A DNA stretch of 12,608 nt from positions 1 to 12,608 of the forward strand of contig CAAGJS010000052.1 in NCBI GenBank assembly GCA_900770275.1, in the 5' to 3' direction. The first letter of the stretch is position 1. Each line of letters starts with the position of its first letter. Of the stretch, positions 1-5,556 are shown one piece after another. The stretch comes from Erysipelotrichaceae bacterium. GTDB taxonomy: Bacteria > Bacillota_I > Bacilli_A > Erysipelotrichales > Erysipelotrichaceae. Below the pieces are notes generated by a model. That model made no database searches, was not told the DNA's origin, and saw nothing but the letters and a program-made list of their open reading frames with translations. A program made the translations under genes and the position numbers.

Positions 1-653
1 CCATATTCCGACGCCTTCAGAAACAATGTTCCGACGATGCCTGAAAAGCTTCTTCGGGGATCGACGCTCTTTCCGATACTGCGCAGCCGCAGTGCCGTTA
101 GCATCTCCTCTGCTTTTCGGCCAAGCAGTGCGATATAACGCAGCGTCAGATCCAGAATGAAAACGATGACAGGTGGAATATGGATCCGGTTCAGGGATGC
201 GGTCAGCTGATTCCATGGCGATGTGACAGACACGTAGGATAACATTGCGACGGAAAGGAAAACCTTGACAGTAATTGTGATGAAAGCCAGGGATCCGGAA
301 ATGAAATAGGCCGGAATCATAATCACAAAGGAAAGCATGGCGGCGCCTGAGGCGCTGCGGACCACTTCCTGCAGTACTTCCAGCCTCTGCAGGCTCAGAA
401 ACAGAAGAAACACGGCCGCCACGATCAGTGTGAACCAGAACGCCGGCGACAGTGCCATACAAAGAATCATCACAAAAGCAGCGAGAAGCTTGATCCCTGC
501 ATGTGCTTTGCGGGTTTCTGAACGCTTATTAAGATCGATCCGTTCAAAAAGACGAACAAACTCAAGCAAAGAGCGTGCAATAAAACCATCCTGTCCCTTT
601 TTGGGGACAGGATGTGTTTCTTCCTTCATCCATGCAGGAAGATCAGCACTCAT
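1..653 (-). CDS. cbiQ: ECF transporter transmembrane subunit CbiQ (partial, C-terminus beyond left edge)
   Basis: This is the energy-coupling transmembrane subunit of a cobalt/nickel ECF importer; it links the metal-binding CbiM to the ATPase CbiO in the membrane. About 217 codons are present and the frame stays open to the window edge. The protein starts MSADLPAWMKEET. A hydrophilic N-terminus of about 50 residues, including FVRLFERIDLNKRSETRKAH, is followed by several hydrophobic segments. Near the edge is the segment LRYIALLGRKAEEMLTALRLRS, which matches the coupling-helix region (Ala-Arg-x type motif) of CbiQ/EcfT proteins. The ATG overlaps the cbiM stop codon as ATGA, so translation is probably coupled. 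Family members are about 250-270 residues, so only the end is missing. An 11-bp perfect hairpin lies in codons 14-23. Confidence in the family is high; cobalt versus nickel is not decided. Confidence 0.9.
   Translation of the reverse strand, partial: MSADLPAWMKEETHPVPKKGQDGFIARSLLEFVRLFERIDLNKRSETRKAHAGIKLLAAFVMILCMALSPAFWFTLIVAAVFLLFLSLQRLEVLQEVVRSASGAAMLSFVIMIPAYFISGSLAFITITVKVFLSVAMLSYVSVTSPWNQLTASLNRIHIPPVIVFILDLTLRYIALLGRKAEEMLTALRLRSIGKSVDPRRSFSGIVGTLFLKASEY
587..614 (-). repeat. Perfect 11-bp inverted repeat with U-run, inside the 5' end of cbiQ
   Basis: On the minus strand CATCCTGTCCC is followed by a 6-nt A-rich loop and then GGGACAGGATG, an 11-bp perfect stem. It is followed by G and TTTTATT. 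This has the form of an intrinsic terminator, although it lies within coding sequence about 40 nt after the cbiQ start. It could lower cbiQ expression relative to cbiM, or it may be harmless when ribosomes translate through it. Confidence 0.6.
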
Positions 654-1651
654 TTAGAGAAGGCCGTCTCCTTCCTGGAGCCGGAAATCAGGCGGAAAAT
701 AATGATCAGCAGTGCAACACCGATCACGGCGCTGAGAATATAGCCGACAATATCCGGAAGTCCGCTGACCGTATAATCCGGGAATAATGCATTGAGTTCA
801 AATCCATTCGTCATGCCAGCAGGCGTGTAGCCAAGGGCTGAACCGGCACTGGCATCGGAAGCGATTTCGTCAGCCCCCCATTCACCCCAGGCAGTTCCCT
901 CTGCAAGTAAGCCAAGCGGTACTAGCACAATAAGCACGGAAAGAAGAGCAAACAGCGGCTTGGTTTCTGATTTACAGCTGGAAGTATCCGCAAGCATGGA
1001 AGGCGACGTACGCATGACAAATGCCAGGACACCAACCGTGAAGATGATTTCCGCAAGACCGAAGATTGTCAGATGGCCTGCCATCATTGCCGGAATCGCA
1101 ATGGACAATCCATACGGGCAGTACAGTGCCTGACCAGCAGCGTCATGGAACAAAGCAGGCTGAATTCCGAATTCAACAGCAGCGCAGAACGCAGCCGCAT
1201 TGATGCCGACATAAGCGCCAAGGCCAGCCGCAAACAGACGGCGCTTTGTGGTAACTTCTCCCTTCGTCAGTGCTTTGTAGATGGCATAGCCAAGGAATGG
1301 CAGCACAAATGCCATATTGAAGCAGTTGGCTCCGAAAGATAAGATTCCTCCATCACCAAACAGCACGGCTTGTATCAGCAAGGCCACGGACACAGCAATG
1401 CACGCCGCCTCTGGTCCTAAGAGAATCGCAATCAGCGTACCGCCGACCGCATGCCCGGTTGTTCCGCCAGGAAGCGGAAGATTGAACATCATCGCAACGA
1501 AGGAGAAGGCAGCGCCCACTCCGATCATCGACACCTTTTCTTTCGGAAGCTCTTTCTTTACTTTGCGGATGGAATGAACCCATACCGGAACCATCGCAGC
1601 CGTCATGACCGCACACGTCGAAGGACTCAGATAATTCTCAGGAATATGCAT
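650..1651 (-). CDS. cbiM: ECF cobalt/nickel transporter substrate-binding subunit CbiM with fused C-terminal PDGLE/CbiN-like part
   Basis: This is the membrane subunit that captures the metal ion in a CbiMNQO/NikMNQO importer. The N-terminus MHIPENYLSP is characteristic: in the structurally studied relative NikM the metal is held by the amino terminus, His2 and a later His, and here His2 and His67 (in PGGTTGHAVGG, about 61-71) are in the expected places. The first 220 or so residues are the CbiM domain with several membrane segments. After a hydrophilic linker (about 220-233) come a hydrophobic helix (about 234-250), an extracytoplasmic loop holding PDYTVSGLPD, and a last helix (about 304-322), the layout of a PDGLE or CbiN-like domain. 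At 333 residues it is longer than plain CbiM because of this fusion. The ribosome binding site AAGGGG lies about 11 nt before the ATG, rather far. The gene overlaps cbiQ by 4 nt. The long structured leader upstream suggests control by transcription attenuation. Confidence 0.92.
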   Translation of the reverse strand: MHIPENYLSPSTCAVMTAAMVPVWVHSIRKVKKELPKEKVSMIGVGAAFSFVAMMFNLPLPGGTTGHAVGGTLIAILLGPEAACIAVSVALLIQAVLFGDGGILSFGANCFNMAFVLPFLGYAIYKALTKGEVTTKRRLFAAGLGAYVGINAAAFCAAVEFGIQPALFHDAAGQALYCPYGLSIAIPAMMAGHLTIFGLAEIIFTVGVLAFVMRTSPSMLADTSSCKSETKPLFALLSVLIVLVPLGLLAEGTAWGEWGADEIASDASAGSALGYTPAGMTNGFELNALFPDYTVSGLPDIVGYILSAVIGVALLIIIFRLISGSRKETAFSK

Positions 1652-1673
1652 GATTTATTTTTTCCCCTTTCTC

Positions 1674-1703
1674 AAAAAAAGCATGCCCATTTTCTGTGCA
1701 TAC
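1674..1703 (-). terminator. Intrinsic terminator directly upstream of the cbiM ribosome binding site
   Basis: On the minus strand GTATGC pairs with GCATGC (one G-U pair), with two more inner pairs past a mismatch and a loop GAAAA, followed by seven T residues. The last T is only about 5 nt before the cbiM ribosome binding site region. A terminator at this place, ahead of its own operon, is typical of attenuation by a riboswitch or leader RNA. Confidence 0.65.
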
Positions 1704-1889
1704 CTTCGTGATATACCAATAGACCGGCTTCAGCCGTCAATGTTTCCCATTAAAAAATGAATATTCTGCAGCATGTACCCTGCTTCAGCAGAGCCGTGAT
1801 CTCAACACCTTCAGGTGTCAGTACTGCTTTCTTCGAATGTTATTATTTTAACATCCTTAGCCCGTTTATAGGTGCTTTTTCAATGCACA
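1674..1889 (-). promoter_or_regulatory. Hairpin-rich leader of cbiM, candidate attenuator or riboswitch of unknown class
   Basis: Four stem-loops precede the terminator on the minus strand: an 8-bp hairpin at 1835-1856 (GGATGTTA with TAACATTC, one G-U pair), and three hairpins with the same TGAA loop, at 1804-1819, 1778-1793 and 1722-1738. The segment TGTGCAT at 1889-1883 is exactly complementary to ATGCACA at 1701-1695, which overlaps the 5' arm of the terminator. This pairing would close the set of hairpins into a multi-branch structure and would prevent the terminator. No B12 box, and none of the T-box, FMN, TPP or SAM signature sequences, was recognised. The metal importer downstream makes a metal or cobalamin signal plausible, but that is inference. 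Confidence 0.45.
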
Positions 1890-2003
1890 CTCCTCATTGA
1901 CCTTCATCGATCATAAAATCCCGCATTATTTTGAGGATAGAATTCACTATAAAGTCCATTCTCCACCCGGGAGCGACGCTGCGTCCTTGCGTTTCCAGGG
2001 CAG

Positions 2004-2098
2004 AAAAAAAGGGTGATCGGCGGGGCCGCCGTCCATGGCTAAGCATGGCCATCCCGCATACGAGGTAGACGCGACGGTTTTTTCTACTTCGATCACCT
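2004..2098 (-). ncRNA. Candidate structured RNA of about 95 nt with its own promoter and terminator-like 3' end
   Basis: The 5' segment GGTGATCG (2097-2090) is perfectly complementary to CGATCACC (2019-2012), which is followed by CTTTTTTT. Inside this 8-bp closing stem are GTAGA with TCTAC, CCGTC with GACGG, GCGGG with CCCGC, CCATG with CATGG, and a local CGGCG/CGCCG hairpin; several are mutually exclusive or pseudoknot-like. A good promoter ends about 7 nt before the first base. The segment is GC-rich within AT-rich flanks. It does not resemble SRP RNA, 6S RNA, tmRNA, RNase P RNA or a riboswitch I can identify by eye. It may be a free small RNA or the first part of the cbiM leader. Confidence 0.45.
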
Positions 2099-2104
2099 GC
2101 CTAC

Positions 2105-2133
2105 AAGATAGGTTTATTCGCTAAAGTCGTCAA
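2105..2133 (-). promoter_or_regulatory. Sigma-A type promoter for the structured RNA/cbiM leader
   Basis: The -35 box TTGACG (2133-2128) and -10 box TATCTT (2110-2105) are separated by exactly 17 bp. Predicted transcription starts near 2098, which is where the structured RNA segment begins. Confidence 0.55.
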
Positions 2134-2189
2134 TTCTATTGTGATAATTATTCCATTGCCTTTTGATTTATTTCCTGGTTTTTTGATCC

Positions 2190-2219
2190 CTTATACTGAC
2201 AAGCCGTGCTTCTCTTCAA
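2190..2219 (-). promoter_or_regulatory. Possible second upstream promoter just after the LOG gene
   Basis: TTGAAG (2219-2214) and TATAAG (2195-2190) are separated by 18 bp. Agreement with consensus is moderate (4/6 and 5/6). It would read into the same cbiM leader region. Confidence 0.3.
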
Positions 2220-2231
2220 TTGTTACGCCTC

Positions 2232-2807
2232 TCATGAAATGACTTTGTGCAGATCAGATTGAATGTCCTGATCTTTCTGTATTTCTGCAAACAGATCTTC
2301 CAGCGTGTCACAGAAACGGATCAGTGCGAAGCTCTCGGAAGGGAAGAAGCCTTCCTCAACCATATGCTGGTACTGTGCACGAAGTGAGTCATAGAAATGG
2401 TCCGGGTTATAGATCAGTACCCCGCCCTTGAAGTTACCAAGTTTCTTTGCTGAAATGGCCTCGGCAAGTTCCTCCAGTGTACCCGGGCCGCCAGGAAGAG
2501 TGACCAGAACATCTGCTTTTCCAATGAGCAGATTCTTGCGCTCATCCATGTCTTTGGTAACGATCTGTTCATCGACAGGAGCGTTCTCCGCTACGCCGCG
2601 ATCAATCAGAAACTGCGGCATGATGCCGATGACATGGGCGCCTGCCTTCTTTGCGGCAGTGGAAAGAATGCCCATCGTCCCGACACTGGCGCCGCCATAG
2701 ATCAATGTATGATGATGTTCGCCAATCCAGGTACCAATCTTCTCTGCATCAGACGTATACTGTTTCTTATTTCCAAATGCCGAGCCAAGAAATACAGTGA
2801 TGTTCAT
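2232..2807 (-). CDS. LOG-family (TIGR00730) nucleoside 5'-monophosphate phosphoribohydrolase
   Basis: The LOG family is known for cytosolic enzymes that release a base from its 5'-monophosphate, first described as cytokinin-activating enzymes; in most bacteria the real substrate is unclear. At 191 residues it has the usual single Rossmann-like domain. The fingerprint is present: LIYGGASVGTMG (35-46), a match to the YGGGxxGLMG motif with an Ala and a Thr in place of Gly and Leu, an Arg-Lys pair at 90-91 (MDERKNL), and LPGGPGTLEEL (104-114), the PGGxGTxxE motif that holds the catalytic Glu. The ribosome binding site GAGGAG is 6-7 nt before the ATG. The gene follows the TVP38 gene by 58 nt, but a terminator lies in that gap. 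It is the last gene before the 580-base non-coding region. The family assignment is firm; the substrate is not known. Confidence 0.9.
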   Translation of the reverse strand: MNITVFLGSAFGNKKQYTSDAEKIGTWIGEHHHTLIYGGASVGTMGILSTAAKKAGAHVIGIMPQFLIDRGVAENAPVDEQIVTKDMDERKNLLIGKADVLVTLPGGPGTLEELAEAISAKKLGNFKGGVLIYNPDHFYDSLRAQYQHMVEEGFFPSESFALIRFCDTLEDLFAEIQKDQDIQSDLHKVIS

Positions 2808-2830
2808 AATCTTCTCCTCAACTGTTACAT

Positions 2831-2860
2831 AAAAGAAAACTGCAGACTTACTCCGCAGTT
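2831..2860 (-). terminator. Intrinsic terminator between the TVP38 gene and the LOG gene
   Basis: On the minus strand AACTGCGGA and TCTGCAGTT form a 9-bp stem (one G-U) with loop GTAAG, followed by TTCTTTTA. Only about 23 nt lie between it and the LOG start codon, so the LOG gene would depend on read-through or on a promoter inside the upstream gene. Confidence 0.7.
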
Positions 2861-2865
2861 ACTCT

Positions 2866-3636
2866 TTAATCCTTCGCCGATGATACATCGGCGCCTGTGT
2901 CTTTTACGGCTTGGGGTTTATGGGGATCCCAGGCAAGAATCTTGTTCCGGTTCTTCGCAACAATGTAGATAAGTGCGATCTGCAGACCAAAGACAACGAT
3001 AACAGCCACCGCGTTCTTACGGATCAGATAATGACCCGCGATGCAGTTGCAGAGAATCTGAACCACACTTCCTGCCGCTACTGCTGCCGTGAACGGCTTC
3101 AGCGCAATATCAATCTGTGACGCAAAGTAAGGTATGAAGCCATTCGGAATGCCTGGAATCATATAGGCAAGTCCCAGCACGAATGTAGGTGAATAGTTGT
3201 TTACCTTATCAACCAGCGAATTCTTCCGGTTGGTCATTTCCATCAGATCCTTGATGAAGCCAGAGAATCGACGTGCAACCGTAAACACCAGCACATTGCC
3301 AAAGATAAAGCCAAGGTACGTCATGATGAATGCCTTCCACCATCCGTAGATGACACCGGCAACGACCTGTACCGCAATGCCTGGAATGAAAATACTGACA
3401 ACCTGCAGTGCCGACATCATGAACACGGAAAGAAGGCCCGAGAACTCTCCCTCCGCATTGAGATAAGCACTGATCTCGTTTTCATCGTTATCCTTGAGAA
3501 GCTTGAACAGCGTTGAAAGACGCGGTCCAAAGATCTTCACGATGATGAGGATCATCAGTGCTATGACACCTGCCAGCACCAGAACCGCCAGGATCTTTTC
3601 CTTTGTTTTATTTGGTTTTGCCTCTTTTTCTGACAT
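2866..3636 (-). CDS. TVP38/TMEM64 (DedA-related, SNARE-associated) family membrane protein
   Basis: This is an integral membrane protein of 256 residues, near the usual family length. A charged N-terminus (1-13) is followed by a first membrane helix (about 14-34). The family core runs from about 83: FIPGIAVQVVAGVIYGWWKA, then a Gly-rich helix LGFIFGNVLVFTVARRF (about 108-124), then GLAYMIPGIPNGFIPYFASQIDI (about 155-177) with the conserved Pro/Gly re-entrant features, and two C-terminal helices. The C-terminal tail is polar. The bacterial family is linked with DedA-like proteins, some of which act in lipid transport or membrane homeostasis; the specific role here is unknown. The start has only a weak ribosome binding site (GGGA about 14 nt upstream), and an in-frame stop about 20 nt upstream excludes a longer start. 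It follows the small membrane protein gene by 38 nt. Confidence 0.88.
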   Translation of the reverse strand: MSEKEAKPNKTKEKILAVLVLAGVIALMILIIVKIFGPRLSTLFKLLKDNDENEISAYLNAEGEFSGLLSVFMMSALQVVSIFIPGIAVQVVAGVIYGWWKAFIMTYLGFIFGNVLVFTVARRFSGFIKDLMEMTNRKNSLVDKVNNYSPTFVLGLAYMIPGIPNGFIPYFASQIDIALKPFTAAVAAGSVVQILCNCIAGHYLIRKNAVAVIVVFGLQIALIYIVAKNRNKILAWDPHKPQAVKDTGADVSSAKD

Positions 3637-3644
3637 AACTTGAT

Positions 3645-3673
3645 AATTTTCCCATAATCACGGGCTTTGTCAA
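3645..3673 (-). promoter_or_regulatory. Possible promoter directly before the TVP38 gene
   Basis: A perfect -35 box TTGACA (3673-3668) lies right at the end of the preceding gene. At 17 bp spacing the -10 position is AAAATT, a poor match (3650-3645). If it is used, transcription would start within a few bases of the ATG, giving an almost leaderless mRNA. Confidence 0.25.
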
Positions 3674-3674
3674 C

Positions 3675-4127
3675 TTATTTCCGCCGTACATTCTTTACCG
3701 GAAGACCCGCATTCTTTGAAAGATAACGATGCACATCTTTCATCTGATCTTCCCTGAAATCAATATAGGCAGGCGCCGCACCCTTGCTGAATTCGACGCG
3801 ATGACCTTCATCATCTACCTTGATCGACTTCAGCTTCTTATATGGATACAGCTTGCCGATCATGACGATTCCATCCGGTGATAGACCAGAGTTCAGTCCC
3901 CAGTACAGAAGGCCCATCACAACCAGAAGAGCTGTCTGAATCACACGGAACACGCCATCATAATTGAAAAGGCCGATTGCCGCAATGACCCAGAAAATGC
4001 ATGGGATCACCCACCGCGGCCCCAGTTTTGTCGATATCTCTATCCGCTTCGAATCACGCTGCATCTTGATCAGCGTAACCATCACGATCGCATCCAGAAC
4101 ATAAAAGATCAGATCATTTAAGCTCAT
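3675..4127 (-). CDS. Small membrane protein of unknown function with a cytosolic C-terminal domain
   Basis: I do not recognise this 150-residue protein. Three hydrophobic segments are visible at about 4-22, 39-56 and 59-78. After these comes a soluble part (about 80-150) with alternating strands, including GIVMIGKLYPYKKLKSIKVD and HRVEFSKG, and a final helix DQMKDVHRYLSKN. This order (membrane helices followed by a small beta-rich domain in which a YxxL-like strand is followed by a helix) resembles bacterial membrane-anchored PH-like domains, but that is only inference from the pattern. The ribosome binding site GAGGAA lies 5 nt before the ATG. It sits between the ATPase gene (74 nt upstream) and the TVP38 gene (38 nt downstream) and may be cotranscribed with the latter. 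Confidence 0.75.
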   Translation of the reverse strand: MSLNDLIFYVLDAIVMVTLIKMQRDSKRIEISTKLGPRWVIPCIFWVIAAIGLFNYDGVFRVIQTALLVVMGLLYWGLNSGLSPDGIVMIGKLYPYKKLKSIKVDDEGHRVEFSKGAAPAYIDFREDQMKDVHRYLSKNAGLPVKNVRRK

Positions 4128-4144
4128 ATCATTTCCTCAAAAAT

Positions 4145-4153
4145 ATTCTAGCA
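4145..4153 (-). promoter_or_regulatory. Possible extended -10 promoter before the small membrane protein gene
   Basis: The minus strand reads TGC-TAGAAT, an extended -10 element (TGn followed by a 5/6 match). No good -35 box is at the usual distance. The predicted start would be about 4138, only 11 nt before the start codon, so this is a weak call. Confidence 0.25.
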
Positions 4154-4201
4154 AAGAAACGGGAAAACATTACCTTAACCAATCGTTCATTGCGCCTTGT
4201 T

Positions 4202-5395
4202 TCAGGAACGCAGCCATCTGCAGATATCGACAATCTGAATTCCCTCATACTGATAGTTTTCATGTCGAGTTCTGGCAATGATCATCTTGGGATACGCATC
4301 CTTGATTGCCAGCAACGGCGCATATTCCCTTTCAAACGTCTTTGGATCAGAGATATTATCGCTTACCTGGATATAGATCAGCTCATCTATCTTCTTTGCC
4401 ACAAAATCTATTTCCTTCTTGTAAAGCTTGCCGACATAAACTTCATAGCCACGCCTTTTCAGTTCCAGGAACACAATGTTTTCATAGACCCTGCCGAAGT
4501 CCATGTTTCGGGTGCCGTTGACCGCATAGCGAAGCGATGGGTCAGAGAGATAATACTTGCTGTTATTTTCAAGGTATTTTTTCCCTTTCAGGTCGTATCT
4601 CTTTGCCTCGTAAAACAGAAATGCATTTTCGAGATAGCTCATATATTTGGAAACGGTTTTCCTCGTTATCTCACTTTTATTGCGGTTAAGAGCTTCACTT
4701 ATATTGTTTGGAGAAATCAGATTCCCGATATTATCCATCATGTACTCTGCAATATTGGAAAACTCCGTCTTATTACGGATATGGTACTTTTCCACGAGAT
4801 CACGAATCAAAATCGTAGAATACACATCTCGGATGTAATCATACTGTTTCTCTTCCGATTTGTAGGCATAGGATCCTGGCATTCCTCCGGTCCTCACATA
4901 GGAATCGAAGGCATCGTCGAATTCATTCTGTATCTGAAAGTAGGTGAGGTATTCATTAAAGGAGAAAGGATATACTTCGATTTCAATTGTTCTGCCCGTA
5001 AACAATGTCGCAAGATCTGAGCTCAACAGAAACGCATTGGACCCAGTAAGATAGATGTCATAGATTCCCTTTGCATGAATACTGTTGATCGCAAGCTCAA
5101 ACTTCGGACATAGCTGCACCTCATCTATCAGCAGGACATTTGTCATCCCTTCTTTGTAATGCTCCAAAATGTATTTGTGCAGCTCATGATATTCAAGAAG
5201 ATGATCAAAATCCAGTTCCTGAAGGTTAATCATTACGATGTTGGCCTCTTCATGTTTCTCTTTCAGGTAATGGATGAATTCCTGAAGAAGTACCGACTTT
5301 CCGCTCCGGCGGATTCCGGTGATTACCTTAATATCAGGTGTCCCATACAATTCGATCAGTTCATTGAGATAGTTCTGTCTTGTAATAATCTGCAT
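4202..5395 (-). CDS. AAA-type ATPase with C-terminal DUF4143 (nuclease-like) domain
   Basis: This 397-residue protein has the usual length and order of the DUF4143 ATPase family, common and often multi-copy in anaerobic bacteria and archaea but of unknown cellular role. The Walker A motif GIRRSGKS is at 27-34, Walker B VLLIDEVQ at 87-94, the sensor-like LTGSNA at 116-121, and the family segments GRTIEIEVYPFSFNEYL (134-150) and TGGMPGSY (169-176) follow. A helical, winged-helix-like part lies at about 205-262. The C-terminal part matches the DUF4143 PD-(D/E)xK-like core: Glu305 in YENIVFLEL, Asp330 in KKEIDFV and then YIQVS (341-345), where a catalytic ExK would be expected, so a metal-dependent nuclease activity is doubtful. 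The ribosome binding site AAGGAG is 7 nt before the ATG. It stands as a single gene between a terminator and the next promoter-like site. Two 41-bp palindromic repeats lie directly upstream. Confidence 0.88.
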   Translation of the reverse strand: MQIITRQNYLNELIELYGTPDIKVITGIRRSGKSVLLQEFIHYLKEKHEEANIVMINLQELDFDHLLEYHELHKYILEHYKEGMTNVLLIDEVQLCPKFELAINSIHAKGIYDIYLTGSNAFLLSSDLATLFTGRTIEIEVYPFSFNEYLTYFQIQNEFDDAFDSYVRTGGMPGSYAYKSEEKQYDYIRDVYSTILIRDLVEKYHIRNKTEFSNIAEYMMDNIGNLISPNNISEALNRNKSEITRKTVSKYMSYLENAFLFYEAKRYDLKGKKYLENNSKYYLSDPSLRYAVNGTRNMDFGRVYENIVFLELKRRGYEVYVGKLYKKEIDFVAKKIDELIYIQVSDNISDPKTFEREYAPLLAIKDAYPKMIIARTRHENYQYEGIQIVDICRWLRS

Positions 5396-5406
5396 TGCCA
5401 GTCTCC

Positions 5407-5447
5407 TTATTACCGATTTTTGGATTTTTTTCAGATTTTGGTAATAA
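5407..5447. repeat. 41-bp imperfect palindrome, copy 1, touching the ATPase ribosome binding site
   Basis: On the plus strand TTATTACC at the left end and GGTAATAA at the right end form 8-bp perfect arms around a T-rich centre. Its left end overlaps the AAGGAG ribosome binding site of the ATPase gene by two bases. As RNA on the minus strand it could fold into a hairpin next to the start site; as DNA it could be an operator. Confidence 0.7.
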
Positions 5448-5460
5448 AATGTTCATTTGC

Positions 5461-5487
5461 ATTTTATCTGAATTTCCGATCTATCAA
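5461..5487 (-). promoter_or_regulatory. Candidate ATPase promoter lying between the two 41-bp repeats
   Basis: TTGATA (5487-5482) and TAAAAT (5466-5461) are good boxes, but the spacing is 15 bp, which is short. Its position exactly between the two repeats is suggestive. Transcription would start near 5454 and include repeat copy 1 in the leader. Confidence 0.35.
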
Positions 5488-5492
5488 TTACT

Positions 5493-5533
5493 CTATTACC
5501 GATTTTTAAATTTTTTTTATTTTTCGGTAATAG
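5493..5533. repeat. 41-bp imperfect palindrome, copy 2
   Basis: The arms CTATTACCGA and TCGGTAATAG are 10 bp and perfect. Aligned without gaps to copy 1, which has the same length and starts 86 bp away, most positions are the same (about 34 of 41), including TATTACCGATTTTT on the left and GGTAATA on the right. Confidence 0.7.
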
Positions 5534-5556
5534 TTCCGTGCCCTCATATCACAGAC

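Larger units (their letters stand above)
1652..2231. other. 580-base gene-free region between the LOG gene and cbiM
   Basis: No credible protein gene was found here on either strand. Reading the minus strand from 2231 it holds: a candidate promoter (2190-2219), an AT-rich spacer, a second promoter (2105-2133), a GC-rich structured segment ending in a T7 run (2004-2098), further short inverted repeats (for example GACGC-T-GCGTC on the plus strand at 1975-1985), an AT-rich stretch, and a hairpin-rich leader with a terminator directly before cbiM (1674-1889). The GC-rich island at about 1960-2100 stands out against AT-rich flanks, as expected for a structured RNA. Confidence 0.7.

Noticed and set aside
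1859..1912. Very small open frame (13 codons, starting MKVNEECAL) in the cbiM leader
   Set aside because: No convincing ribosome binding site and no evidence of coding; too short to support.
1652..2231. Cobalamin riboswitch upstream of cbiM
   Set aside because: The B12 box and the GGGAA...GGTG core were looked for on both strands and not found; only an ACCTGCC fragment occurs on the plus strand at 2095-2101, facing away from cbiM.
1652..2231. T-box, c-di-GMP, SRP RNA, RNase P RNA or tmRNA in the same region
   Set aside because: None of the signature sequences (GGGTGG-ACC antiterminator box, GGACGCAAA, GGTCCGGAAGGAAGCAG, GAGGAAAGTCC) is present.
4169..4174. ATTACC after the ATPase gene as a third copy of the palindrome end
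   Set aside because: Only six bases match and no inverted partner is nearby, so a mobile element bounded by these ends is not supported.
4190..5020. Plus-strand open frame of 276 codons opposite the ATPase gene
   Set aside because: The minus-strand frame carries intact Walker motifs and DUF4143 features; this frame has none.
5407..5533. CRISPR array
   Set aside because: Only two repeat copies, both palindromic and T-rich, with one spacer-like gap of 45 bp that holds a promoter-like site; no cas genes in the window.
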